From Nonomuraea sp. NEAU-A123 (GTDB taxonomy: Bacteria; Actinomycetota; Actinomycetes; Streptosporangiales; Streptosporangiaceae): DNA of 64,000 nt. Each line of letters opens with the position of its first letter. Positions within the stretch are counted from its first letter, which is position 1. A model generated the notes under the pieces. The model saw only the letters and a program-made list of their open reading frames with translations. It searched no databases and was not told where the DNA came from. Both the position numbers and the translations under genes were made by a program. Shown one piece after another: positions 51,575 through 60,600 of the stretch. Where the stretch lies: assembly GCF_018603905.1 (NCBI RefSeq), contig NZ_JAHFZZ010000017.1, positions 62,001-126,000 on the forward strand. Reading direction: 5' to 3'.

Positions 51575-53355
51575 TGTACGTCGTGGCCACGGCGGGGCAC
51601 GTCGACCATGGCAAGTCCACGCTGGTGCGGGCGCTCACCGGGATGGAGCCCGACCGGCTGGCGGAGGAGCGGCGGCGCGGGCTGACGATCGAGCTGGGGT
51701 ACGCGTGGACGACGCTGCCTTCGGGGCGGCGGCTTGCCTTTGTGGATGTTCCGGGGCATGAGCGGTTTCTTGGGACGATGCTGGCTGGGGTTGGGCCGGT
51801 GCCGGCGGTGATGTTCGTGGTGGCTGCGGATGGGGGGTGGATGCCGCAGTCGGAGGAGCATCTGGTGGCGTTGGAGGCTCTCGGCGTACGGCATTGCCTG
51901 CTTGTGGTGACCCGAGCGGACCTCGCCGACCCGGGGGCGGCCCTCGAACAGGCACGCACTCGCCTGACCACGGCGGTGCTCGAGGCTGTGGTGGTGAGCG
52001 GGCGGACCGGACAGGGGCTCGGGGAACTGCGGGAGGCGCTGGACCGCCTGGTCGCCCGGCTTCCCCCGCCCGATGCGGAGGCGCCAGTGCGGCTGTGGAT
52101 CGATCGGGCGTTCAGCGTGACCGGTAGCGGGACGGTCGTGACCGGGACCCTGCCTGCGGGCACCATTTCGGTGGGTGACGAGCTGGCGCTTGGTGGGGAG
52201 TCGGTGCGGGTGCGGGCGTTGGAGGCCCTGAAGGAGCCGATGTCCTCGGTGGCCGGTGTCGCCAGGGTGGCGGTCAATCTGCGTGGCCACGGACTGCCCG
52301 AGCGCGGCCAGGCGCTGGTCACACCCGGCCGGTGGACGTACACGGACCTGGTCGACGTCCGGATCTCCCCGGTAGGGGGCCGCCGCGATGCCGGGGAGGA
52401 GTGGCGGCTGCCTCGGCGGCTGATCGCGCACATCGGGTCGGCGGCGGTGGGGTGCGAGGTGCGGATGCTCGGTGGGCGCGTCGTACGGGTGCGCCTGGCC
52501 CGCCCGCTCCCGCTCCACCTCGGAGACGTGCTGCTGCTGCGCGACCCCGGCCGCGACCGGGCAGAGGTACGGGTGCTGGCGGGGGCGAGCGTGCTCGACG
52601 TACGCCCGCCGGCGCTCGGCCGCCGGGGCGCGGCGCGGGCGCACGCCGCCCGGCTGGAGTCGGCGGCACCGGACGCCGCCTCCGCCCTGCGCATCCACCG
52701 GCTGCTACGCGCGGCCGACCTGATCGCGATGGTCGGCACGTCCAGCGCGGACACCAAGGTCGGTGCGCTCAGCGCGGGACCGGTCTGCGGGGACTGGTAC
52801 GCCGATCCCGAGTACTGGGCCGAGTTGGCCGAGCGGCTGACGGCCACGGCGAGGCGGTACGCCGTGGAACACCCGCTGGAGCCCGGCATGCCGCTCGAAG
52901 CCGCCCGCCACGAGCTCGGCCTGCCCGACCGGCAACTGGTCGCCGCGTTGGTGCGGCCGCCGCTCACGCTCGCCGAGGGGCGGATCATGACCGGGCCCGC
53001 CGGCCTGCCCGCGCCGGTGGTTCGGGCGGTCGAGCGGCTGAGGGGGGAGCTGGCGGCGCACCCGTTCCAGGCGCCGGAGGCCGGGCGGCTGGCCGAGCTG
53101 GGGCTGGGCTCGCGGGAGGTGGCGGCGGCCGTACGGGCCGGGCGGCTGCTGCGCGTGACCGACGGGATCGTGCTGCTGCCCGGCGCGGACGCCCGGGCGG
53201 CGGAGGTGCTGAGCCGGCTGCCGCAGCCCTTCACGGTCAGCCAGGCCAGGAACGCCCTCGACACCAGCCGGCGGGTCGCGGTGCCGCTGCTCGAACACCT
53301 CGACCGGAGCGGGCTCACCCAGCGCGTGGACGAGGCCCATCGCCGCTGTCTCTGA
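51574..53355 (+). CDS. selB: Selenocysteine-specific elongation factor
   Basis: 593 residues. GTPase motifs GHVDHGKST (G1), DVPGHE (G3) and TRAD (G4, NKxD variant). EF-Tu-like domains 2 and 3 follow, then the C-terminal winged helices that bind the SECIS (ending VSQARNALDTSRRVAVPLLE). It brings Sec-tRNA to UGA codons preceding a SECIS, here that of fdhA. Its start overlaps the selA stop. Confidence 0.95.
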   Translation: MYVVATAGHVDHGKSTLVRALTGMEPDRLAEERRRGLTIELGYAWTTLPSGRRLAFVDVPGHERFLGTMLAGVGPVPAVMFVVAADGGWMPQSEEHLVALEALGVRHCLLVVTRADLADPGAALEQARTRLTTAVLEAVVVSGRTGQGLGELREALDRLVARLPPPDAEAPVRLWIDRAFSVTGSGTVVTGTLPAGTISVGDELALGGESVRVRALEALKEPMSSVAGVARVAVNLRGHGLPERGQALVTPGRWTYTDLVDVRISPVGGRRDAGEEWRLPRRLIAHIGSAAVGCEVRMLGGRVVRVRLARPLPLHLGDVLLLRDPGRDRAEVRVLAGASVLDVRPPALGRRGAARAHAARLESAAPDAASALRIHRLLRAADLIAMVGTSSADTKVGALSAGPVCGDWYADPEYWAELAERLTATARRYAVEHPLEPGMPLEAARHELGLPDRQLVAALVRPPLTLAEGRIMTGPAGLPAPVVRAVERLRGELAAHPFQAPEAGRLAELGLGSREVAAAVRAGRLLRVTDGIVLLPGADARAAEVLSRLPQPFTVSQARNALDTSRRVAVPLLEHLDRSGLTQRVDEAHRRCL

Positions 53356-53426
53356 CACAGCTCCTTTTCAGGGTGTCAGGTATATATTCGAATTTGGGGA
53401 TAAACCATCGTCATCGGGGGGTTGCG

Positions 53427-54338
53427 ATGGTTAGAGACCTGCCGCGACGTCTCGTCGCGGAAGCCATCGGAACGATGTTGCTGGTTCTCTTCGGTGCCGG
53501 CTCAGTGGTGGCCGCGCTGGTGATGGGGAACGGCCGGTTGGACTATGCCGGGCTCGGCATCATCTCGCTGTCGTTCGCCATCGTGGTCGCGCTCGTCATC
53601 TACGCGTTCGGCACCACGTCAGGCGCGCACATCAACCCGGCGGTCACCATCGCCCTGGCCGCGGGACGCAGGTTCCCGTGGGCCGAGGTGCCGTTCTACA
53701 TCGTCGCCCAGCTCGTCGGCGCGTTCGCCGGTGGCCTGCTGATCGTGGGTGGGTTCGGCCGGCGGGCGGTCACCCAGGGCGTCGGGTTGACCGCGCTCGC
53801 CCCGGGCGTGAGCTATGGGCAGGGCATCCTGCTGGAGGCGTTGGGGACGTTCCTGCTGCTGCTCACGATCATGGCGATGGCGGTCGACCGGCGGGCGCCG
53901 TCCGGCTGGGCCGGTTGGATGATCGGGCTGGCCGTGGCGTGCGAGATCTTCGTGCTCGGCCCGCTGACGGGCGGCTCCGTCAACCCGGCCCGCACGTTCG
54001 GGCCGTACCTGACGACCAGTCTGTTCGGCGGTAGCGCGCCATGGGCGCTGTACGGCGTCTACGTCGCCGGCCCGATCATCGGCGCCGTGCTGGCTGTCGT
54101 GGTGTACGACCTGGTGGCGCGCCCGGCCCGCGAGGTGCCGGAGATGGTCGAGCAGGGCACCGCCGGAGAGATCATCGGCGCGCGGGGGCCGCGGAGCGAG
54201 ATGGCCGAGGCCGCGCAGGAGGCCGCGCAGGGTGCCGCGGGTGACATTCCGGCGGCCCGGCAGCCGCACGACGAAGAGATCCGTGACCGGGTGGGGCACG
54301 GCGGCCGCCGCCGCTGGCACCTCGGACACAGGAGGTGA
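53427..54338 (+). CDS. MIP family channel (aquaporin/glycerol facilitator type)
   Basis: 303 residues with six transmembrane helices and both NPA motifs intact (HINPAV and SVNPAR), followed by a cytoplasmic charged tail of about 70 residues (RPAREVPEMVEQGTAGEIIG onwards) unusual for the family. It conducts water or small neutral solutes. Ribosome binding site GGGGGG 6 nt before ATG 53427; the TATATT sequence at 53382-53387 may be its promoter -10. Confidence 0.9.
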   Translation: MVRDLPRRLVAEAIGTMLLVLFGAGSVVAALVMGNGRLDYAGLGIISLSFAIVVALVIYAFGTTSGAHINPAVTIALAAGRRFPWAEVPFYIVAQLVGAFAGGLLIVGGFGRRAVTQGVGLTALAPGVSYGQGILLEALGTFLLLLTIMAMAVDRRAPSGWAGWMIGLAVACEIFVLGPLTGGSVNPARTFGPYLTTSLFGGSAPWALYGVYVAGPIIGAVLAVVVYDLVARPAREVPEMVEQGTAGEIIGARGPRSEMAEAAQEAAQGAAGDIPAARQPHDEEIRDRVGHGGRRRWHLGHRR

Positions 54339-54395
54339 TCCGTGACCAAGTGAGCGAACGAACATCCGTCACTTTCGTACAAGGGAGGGATCGTC

Positions 54396-55618
54396 ATGCC
54401 CGGCAACAGGGGCGTGTCGTACGACGGTCCAGGCAAAGTCGAGGTACGCCAGACCGACTATCCCGAATTCGAGCTCAAGGATGGCCCGGGCGTCAACCCG
54501 GCCAATGTAGGACGCAAACTACCGCACGCCGCCATCCTCAAAACGGTGGCGACGAACATCTGCGGCAGCGACCAGCACATGGTCCGCGGCCGCACCACGG
54601 CTCGCAGGGCCTCATCCTCGGCCACGAGATCACCGGAGAGGTGGTCGACACCGGTCCCGACGTGGAGTTCATCAAGATCGGCGACCTTGTGTCGGTACCG
54701 TTCAACATCGCCTGCGGCCGCTGCCGCAACTGTAAGGAGGGCAAGACCGGCGTCTGCGAGAACGTCAACCCCGACCGGCCCGGTTCGGCGTACGGCTACG
54801 TCGACATGGGCGGCTGGGTAGGCGGCCAGGCGGACTACGTCCTGGTGCCCTACGCCGACTGGAACCTGCTCAAGTTCCCGGACAAGGACCGGGCCATGGA
54901 GAAGATCCTCGACCTGGCCATGCTCGCGGACATCTTCCCGACGGGGTTCCACGGCTGCGTGAGCGCGGGGGTGAAGCCGGGATCGACCGTCTACATCGCC
55001 GGGGCCGGCCCGGTCGGGCTCGCCGCGGCGACCTCGGCGTTCCTGCTCGGTGCCGCCGTGGTCATCGTCGCCGACCTGAACAAGGAGCGACTGGACCAGG
55101 CGCACACCTTCGGCTGCGAGACCATCAACGTGGCCCTGGGCGAGCCGAAGGACCAGATCGAGCACATTCTCGGCGAACCGGTGGTGGACTGCGCCGTCGA
55201 CGCCGTCGGCTTCGAGGCGCGCGGTCACGGACACGAGTCGGAGGAGGAGCATCCCGCCACCGTGCTCAACACGCTGATGGACGTCACCCGGGCGGGTGGC
55301 GCGCTCGGCATTCCCGGCTTGTACGTCACCGGCGACCCCGGTGCGCGCGAGGAGTCGGCCAAGCACGGTTCGCTGTCCATTCGGATCGGCCTCGGCTGGG
55401 CCAAGTCGCACTCCTTCGTCACCGGCCAGTGCCCGGTCATGAAGTACAACCGTCAGCTCATGATGGCGATCCTGAACGACCGGGTGCAGATCGCGAAGAA
55501 CGTCAACGCCACGGCGATCCCGCTGGACGAGGCGCCGCGGGGCTACCACGAGTTCGACGAGGGGGCCGCGCGCAAGTACGTGCTCGACCCGCACGGCATG
55601 CTCGCCAGGGCGTCCTAG
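54396..55618 (+). pseudogene. Glutathione-independent formaldehyde dehydrogenase, frameshifted near codon 68
   Basis: The first part (MPGNRGVSYDGPGKVEVRQT to TNICGSDQHMVRGRTT) is in one frame. From nt 54599 the protein continues in the frame one base earlier (GSQGLILGHEITGEVVD, NIACGRCRNCKEGKTGVCEN, GAGPVGLAAA) to 55618. The domains are those of the zinc NAD-dependent enzyme that oxidises formaldehyde to formate. A single base is missing between 54597 and 54599; otherwise the gene is intact to the usual length of about 400 residues. So either a recent inactivation or a sequencing error. Ribosome binding site GGGAGGG. Confidence 0.85.
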
Positions 55619-55623
55619 CGACA

Positions 55624-55652
55624 CTGCGAGCGGTGCGAAGCGCCGCTCGCAG
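55624..55652 (+). terminator. Terminator after the formaldehyde dehydrogenase gene
   Basis: CTGCGAGCGG and CCGCTCGCAG form a perfect 10-bp stem with a 9-nt loop, 5 bp after the stop. Confidence 0.75.
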
Positions 55653-55745
55653 CGCGTCGCTTTCGTCCTCCCGTGTGACAGTCCGTAGGTAAATCTTTCT
55701 CCACATTCTTTGGCGCGGAGGCCGGACGCAACTTACAGTTCCCGC

Positions 55746-56510
55746 ATGCGTTTTGTCCCCTTTGTCATAATTCCTCTGGCATGCATGGTGGGTATCGCCG
55801 CCCCCGCGTCGGCCATCACCCATGGCTCCGCCGACGGAAGCGTCCATCCGGAGGTGGGCGCCCTCATCGCCGGCAAGCCGCACTCGGACGGCACGTGGAG
55901 CTACTGCACCGGCACGCTCATCTCGCCCACCGTGTTCCTCACCGCTGCCCATTGCGGAGAGCGCGGCCAGAAGACCGCCCGGGTCTCCTTCGCCAGCCAG
56001 TACCAGCCTGGGGCCAAGACCTACACCGGTCGCTACGTGCCGGACGCGCGCTTCAAGGACAGCTCTGAGCTTCATGACATGGCCGTCGTCATCTTCAAGA
56101 CGGCCATCCCGGGCATCAAGCCTGCTGACTTGCCCGCTGAGGGGCTGCTCGGCCGTCTCAAGGCCGAGAACAAGCTGAAGACTGCGCAATTCACCCCCGT
56201 CGGGTACGGCGCGGTGGGTCGGAAAGAGCGGCATTTCGACTACTCCGACGTCCGCCAGCAGACCTCCATCTCCTTCGAGGCCCTGTCCCGCAAGTGGCTC
56301 GACCTGTCGGTGAACCGCTCGAAGGGCGACGGAAGCACCTGCTTCGGCGACTCGGGTGGCCCGAACTTCCTGGGCGATCCCACCTCGCACCTCCTCATCG
56401 CCACCACTGTCAGCGGAGCCGACGACGCCTGCAAGGCGACCAACTTCGACTACCGTCTGGACACCGCCACGGCCCGGCGGTTCCTCGCCAAGTTCGTCAC
56501 GCTTCCCTGA
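55746..56510 (+). CDS. Secreted trypsin-like serine protease
   Basis: 254 residues with a Sec signal peptide (cleaved near APASAI). Catalytic triad visible: His in LTAAHCG, Asp in HDMAVV, Ser in TCFGDSGGP. Family S1, so it should cleave proteins outside the cell. ATG 55746 is the start that begins the signal peptide. Confidence 0.87.
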   Translation: MRFVPFVIIPLACMVGIAAPASAITHGSADGSVHPEVGALIAGKPHSDGTWSYCTGTLISPTVFLTAAHCGERGQKTARVSFASQYQPGAKTYTGRYVPDARFKDSSELHDMAVVIFKTAIPGIKPADLPAEGLLGRLKAENKLKTAQFTPVGYGAVGRKERHFDYSDVRQQTSISFEALSRKWLDLSVNRSKGDGSTCFGDSGGPNFLGDPTSHLLIATTVSGADDACKATNFDYRLDTATARRFLAKFVTLP

Positions 56511-56540
56511 GGCCCGGTACGCCGTCGGCTCCGCACTACG

Positions 56541-57830
56541 TCAGGCGATGGTGCAGGTCGTGCCGCCGAGGGTGAAGGCGGTGGGTTTGCCGGTGTTGCC
56601 GCTGTGGGTGGCCTGGAAGCCGAAGTTGGTGGAGGCCCCGGCCGCGATGGTGCCGTTGTAGCTGACGTTCCTGGCGGTGACCTGGCCGCTCGTGGGGGAG
56701 ATGGTGGCGTTCCAGGCGGAGGTGACCGTCTGGCCGCTGGGGAGGGTGAAGGTCAGGGCCCAGGTGTTGATCGGGGACGCGCTGGTGTTGGTGATGGTGA
56801 CGGCCGCGGTGAATCCGGTGTTCCAGGTGTTCATGGTGTAGGTGACTCGGCAGGCCCCGCCCGGCGTTGGAGTCGGCGTCGGCGTCGGTGCCGGCGAGCC
56901 GGGGGATCCGCTGTCCAGGCCGAAGAACTGGATGACGGACGCGGCCATGCCGCCCTGCGGAAGGCTGTGCCCGATGCCCTGGAGGCTGACGCCCTCGACG
57001 GCGACGTTGGTGCCGGTGCCGCCGTAACGGGTCCGGGTCCAGGTCGACTGCGGGTGGTCGGTGAAGGTGGGGGTCTGGCTGAGCCCGTGGACGTTGGTCC
57101 ACTGCTTGATCTCTTCCTGGAAGTTCGGGTAGCGGAGCGTGGCGTCTTCGGTGCCGTGCCACAGTTGCATGCGCGGACGCGCTCCGGTGTAGCCGGGGAA
57201 GGCCCCGCGCACCAGGTCACCCCACTCCTGCGGGGTCTTGATGATGGTGCCGTTGGCGCAGGCGCTGTTCCAGCCGGAGCCGTCGGTGGTGGCGAAGCAG
57301 CCGAACGGCACTCCCATGAACGCCGCCCCGGCCTTGAAGACGTCGGGGTAGTCGCCCAGCAGCACGTTCGTCATCATGCCGCCCGAGGACGCGCCGGTCA
57401 CGTAGACCTGGGCGGGGTCGCCGTTGTTGTGCTGCTCGACGTACTTGACCATGGACACGATCCCCACCGGGTCGCTGCCGCCGTCGTGCTTGAGCGCCTG
57501 CGGCGAGGAGACGTCGAAGCAGGCTCCGCTCCTGGTCGCGGAGGGGTAGATGACGATAAATCCGTACCTGTCGGCCAGTGAGGCGAACTCGGTGCCGGAG
57601 TAGAAGGCGGGCCCGGAGCCCGTGCAGTAGTGCACGGCCACCAGAATCGGCGGCCGGGCCGCGACGTTGTTCGGCACGTACAGGTGCATGCGCAGGCCGC
57701 TGGGGTTGGTGCCGAAGTTGGTCACCTCGGTGAGCGAGGCCGGCGACGCCGGCGAGGCCATGGTCAGCCAGGCGATGATGAACATCGCGGCGGCGATCGA
57801 GGCGCCGAGCACCCTGGTGGTTATCCTCAT
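56541..57830 (-). CDS. Secreted PHB-depolymerase-type esterase (CE1 acetylxylan/feruloyl esterase) with CBM2
   Basis: 429 residues. Signal peptide ends near PASPAS. The alpha/beta-hydrolase has nucleophile TGASSGGMM and late GIGHSLP with the His. A Pro/Thr linker (APTPTPTPTPGG) precedes a C-terminal CBM2 (CRVTYTMNTWNTGFTAAVTI ... NFGFQATHSGN). It should deacetylate or de-feruloylate xylan at cellulose surfaces. ATG 57830 is chosen. A 9-bp inverted repeat at 57857-57889 may be its operator. Confidence 0.9.
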   Translation of the reverse strand: MRITTRVLGASIAAAMFIIAWLTMASPASPASLTEVTNFGTNPSGLRMHLYVPNNVAARPPILVAVHYCTGSGPAFYSGTEFASLADRYGFIVIYPSATRSGACFDVSSPQALKHDGGSDPVGIVSMVKYVEQHNNGDPAQVYVTGASSGGMMTNVLLGDYPDVFKAGAAFMGVPFGCFATTDGSGWNSACANGTIIKTPQEWGDLVRGAFPGYTGARPRMQLWHGTEDATLRYPNFQEEIKQWTNVHGLSQTPTFTDHPQSTWTRTRYGGTGTNVAVEGVSLQGIGHSLPQGGMAASVIQFFGLDSGSPGSPAPTPTPTPTPGGACRVTYTMNTWNTGFTAAVTITNTSASPINTWALTFTLPSGQTVTSAWNATISPTSGQVTARNVSYNGTIAAGASTNFGFQATHSGNTGKPTAFTLGGTTCTIA

Positions 57831-57856
57831 CCGCTTCCCGTTCTCTCGATGCGGCC

Positions 57857-57889
57857 CGAAATATTCGGAGTATTTGCAAAAATATTTCG
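57857..57889. promoter_or_regulatory. AT-rich inverted repeat upstream of the esterase
   Basis: CGAAATATT (57857-57865) and AATATTTCG (57881-57889) are perfect half-sites 15 bp apart, 27 bp upstream of the start; very AT-rich for this genome. Likely operator. A separate small hairpin ACCTCC/GGAGGT lies at 58011-58027 in the leader of the ThuA gene. Confidence 0.5.
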
Positions 57890-58072
57890 ATCGGCAAGAG
57901 TCCACGTGAGCCGTAGGATTGGGCAGGCAAGTGACCTGGGAAAGCTCCGTCGGCGAGGTATCAAAGCTTGAAACTTTCGGACTGCTGGCGGGTGCTCACG
58001 ACCTCCCTTTAGGAGGTTTGGGGTGGAATGCGATGATCAGAGTCGTCCATTGCCGAGCGGATGGGTGAAAGC

Positions 58073-58777
58073 ATGACGGACGATCACGGCCGGAAGGCTC
58101 TGGTAGTGAGGGGCGGCTGGGAAGGGCACGCTCCGGTCGCGGCCACTGAGCTGTTTGTTCCCTTCCTGGAGAAGCAGGGGTTCGAGGTGCACCGGGCGGA
58201 TTCGCCGGCGCCGTACGCGGATTCCGGGTTCATGGCCGACGTCGATCTCATCGTGCAGTGCTACACGATGGGCACGATCGAGCCGGCGGAGCTCAACGGC
58301 CTGCGAGCCGCGATCGAGTCGGGCACCGGGATGGCGGGCTGGCACGGTGGCATCGCCGACTCCTTCCGCAACTCCTCCGACTATCTGCATCTCATCGGCG
58401 GGCAGTTCGCCTGCCATCCGGGCAAGGATCCGGCCGAGCGGGAAGGCTCGCAGGCCGACAACTTCGTGCCGTACACCGTGAACCTGCTCCCCGAGGCGGG
58501 CGATCACTCCATCACGGAGGGCATCGCGGACTTCGGCCTGGTGACCGAGCAGTACTGGGTGCTGACGGACGACTACATCGACGTGCTGGCGACCACGACG
58601 CAGAAGGTCCGCCCCTGGGACCCCTGGCATCGGGAGGTCACCTCGCCGGCGATCTGGACCCGGCAATGGGGGAGCGGGCGGATCTTCGTCGCGACCCCGG
58701 GACACAGCCTCGACGTCCTGCAGGACGAGAACGTGCGCACCATCATCGAAAGGGGCATGCTGTGGGCCAGCCGGTGA
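58073..58777 (+). CDS. ThuA-domain (trehalose-utilisation type) protein
   Basis: 234 residues, glutamine-amidotransferase-like fold of the ThuA family (ALVVRGGWEGHAPVAATELF; GMAGWHGGIADSF; GGQFACHPG). The ATG at 58073 is preferred over 58061. It overlaps the oxidoreductase gene, so the two are an operon. Members act on sugar derivatives, in several cases with Gfo/Idh/MocA enzymes in disaccharide 3-keto pathways. Confidence 0.82.
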   Translation: MTDDHGRKALVVRGGWEGHAPVAATELFVPFLEKQGFEVHRADSPAPYADSGFMADVDLIVQCYTMGTIEPAELNGLRAAIESGTGMAGWHGGIADSFRNSSDYLHLIGGQFACHPGKDPAEREGSQADNFVPYTVNLLPEAGDHSITEGIADFGLVTEQYWVLTDDYIDVLATTTQKVRPWDPWHREVTSPAIWTRQWGSGRIFVATPGHSLDVLQDENVRTIIERGMLWASR

Positions 58778-59865
58778 ACGTGGGCATCGTGGGGTGCGGT
58801 GCCATCTCGGCGCAGTATTTCCAGACCATCGACCGGCTGCCGCAGTTGCGGCTGGTGGCCGTGGCCGACCTGGACCTTGACCGGGCACGGGAGGCGGTGC
58901 GGCCGTATGCGGGGGTCGACGTGCTGAGCGTGGCGGAGCTGATGGCGGACCCGCGTGTCGGCGTCGTGCTCAACCTCACCATTCCCGCCGCCCACGCCGA
59001 GATCGCGCTCCAGGCCATCGCGGCCGGCAAGGACGTCTACTGCGAGAAGCCCCTTGCCGCGACCGCCGCGGAGGCCGCGGGGATGCTGCGGGCGGCCGAT
59101 GCCGCTCAGGTCCGCGTGGGGTGCGCGCCGGACACCGTATTGGGCACCGGTACGCAGACGGCGCGCAAGGCGATCGACGACGGCCTGATCGGCAGACCCG
59201 TCGCGGCGACCGCGACGATGATGACGCCCGGCCACGAACGCTGGCATCCGAACCCCGACTTCTACTACGCCCCCGGCGGCGGCCCGCTCCTGGACATGGG
59301 CCCCTACTACATCACCAGCCTGGTGACGCTGCTCGGGCCGGTGGCGACGGTCATCGGCGCCGCCAGCCGCACGCGGGCAAAGCGCACCATCAGCTCGGGC
59401 CCCCGCCAGGGCGAGGAGATCCCGGTGACGGTGGACACGCACGTCACCGGAGTGCTCGTCCACACCTCGGGAGCGCTGTCCACGCTGGTGATGAGCTTCG
59501 ACGGGACGGCGACCAAGGCGCCCAACATCGAAGTACACGGCGAGGCGGGCTCGCTCGTCGTCCCCGACCCCAACTATTTCGATGGATCCGTCCTGTTCTC
59601 GGAGGTGCGGGACGGCTGGCAGACGCTTCCGGCGGCGGCCGGCTACGTCGGGGCCGGGCGCGGAGTGGGCCTGGCCGACTTCGCGGCGACCCCCGTGGGC
59701 GAGGAGCCTCGTACGAGTGGAACGCTGGCGTACCACGTGCTCGACGTCATGGAGTCGCTGCTGGCCTCGGCACACTCAGGCGCGGCGGTGAACATCACGA
59801 GCACCTGCGAACGACCCCCGCCGGTGGACCTGATTGAGCCTTTGCAGAATATCGACTCGATGTAA
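58762..59865 (+). CDS. Gfo/Idh/MocA family oxidoreductase
   Basis: 367 residues. NAD(P)-binding GIVGCGAISAQYFQTIDRLP and the family's EKPLA motif (DVYCEKPLAATAAEA), then the C-terminal alpha/beta domain (GGGPLLDMGPYYI). It oxidises or reduces a sugar or polyol, substrate unknown. GTG 58762 has AAAGGGG upstream; GTG 58774 with a GTGA overlap is also possible. Works with the ThuA protein before it. Confidence 0.87.
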   Translation: MGQPVNVGIVGCGAISAQYFQTIDRLPQLRLVAVADLDLDRAREAVRPYAGVDVLSVAELMADPRVGVVLNLTIPAAHAEIALQAIAAGKDVYCEKPLAATAAEAAGMLRAADAAQVRVGCAPDTVLGTGTQTARKAIDDGLIGRPVAATATMMTPGHERWHPNPDFYYAPGGGPLLDMGPYYITSLVTLLGPVATVIGAASRTRAKRTISSGPRQGEEIPVTVDTHVTGVLVHTSGALSTLVMSFDGTATKAPNIEVHGEAGSLVVPDPNYFDGSVLFSEVRDGWQTLPAAAGYVGAGRGVGLADFAATPVGEEPRTSGTLAYHVLDVMESLLASAHSGAAVNITSTCERPPPVDLIEPLQNIDSM

Positions 59866-59999
59866 AGGTCCGTTGTCGGCGAACATTACCGAGGAAATTA
59901 AGCAAGATCTGCTTCTGCTTCAGGCGGCATCTCGCTTCATCGTTAGACCGTCAGGTGAACCTTGCCGTTTCCGGCCCCGGGCAAGAGAAGCAGGTCCTC

Positions 60000-60530
60000 A
60001 TGGTCAGACGATCCCTCGTGCCGTTAGCCTCCGTCGCCCTCTCCCTGATCGCCGTCCTCGGATTCGCACTACCAGCCTACGCGGTGACTCTGGAGCAGAA
60101 ACTCGCCGCGCTTTCCGGATTCTCCCAGCCCACCGCCCCCAGCGCCGCCTCCTGGCGGGCCGCCTGGCAGGACCAGGCGGCATGGGCCGACTACGCCTTC
60201 GACTGGTCCACCGACCTGTGCTCAAGCAGCCCCGACCAGCCACTCGGCTTCGATTTCCGGATGCCCTGTCGGCGACACGATTTCGGTTATCGAAACTACA
60301 AGGCCGTGAGCCAATTCCCGGCGAACAAGGATCGCATCGACAGCGCATTCTATTTCGATATGAAGCAAGTGTGCGCCGGATACTCGGGACTCTCCAAGTC
60401 CACCTGCGACGGCCTTGCCTGGACGTACTACCAGGCGGTCAAGCAGTTCGGTGACCTCGTCGTCACGGACGCGCAGATCCAGCGAGTGAAGCGGGACGCC
60501 GAACTGAACGCCCAGAACTCCGACGCGTGA
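60000..60530 (+). CDS. Secreted bacterial phospholipase A2
   Basis: 176 residues. Signal peptide (MVRRSLVPLASVALSLIAVL, cleaved near LPAYAV). The prokaryotic PLA2 motif CRRHDFGYRNYK holds the catalytic His-Asp, with calcium binding by the preceding loop. Four cysteines fit two disulfides, as in the Streptomyces violaceoruber enzyme. It hydrolyses the sn-2 ester of phospholipids outside the cell. A terminator follows. Confidence 0.88.
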   Translation: MVRRSLVPLASVALSLIAVLGFALPAYAVTLEQKLAALSGFSQPTAPSAASWRAAWQDQAAWADYAFDWSTDLCSSSPDQPLGFDFRMPCRRHDFGYRNYKAVSQFPANKDRIDSAFYFDMKQVCAGYSGLSKSTCDGLAWTYYQAVKQFGDLVVTDAQIQRVKRDAELNAQNSDA

Positions 60531-60543
60531 ACTGAACGGTCTA

Positions 60544-60572
60544 GGCGGGGATGCCATCGCCGCATCCCCGCC
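60544..60572 (+). terminator. Terminator of the phospholipase gene
   Basis: GGCGGGGATGC and GCATCCCCGCC form a perfect 11-bp stem with a 7-nt loop, 13 bp after the stop. Confidence 0.8.
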
Positions 60573-60600
60573 GCTCCGTTCTTATGGTGAAATATGCCGA

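Noticed and set aside
54590..54605. Recoding (programmed frameshift) in formaldehyde dehydrogenase
   Set aside because: No slippery run or stimulatory hairpin seen; a lost base or sequencing error is simpler.
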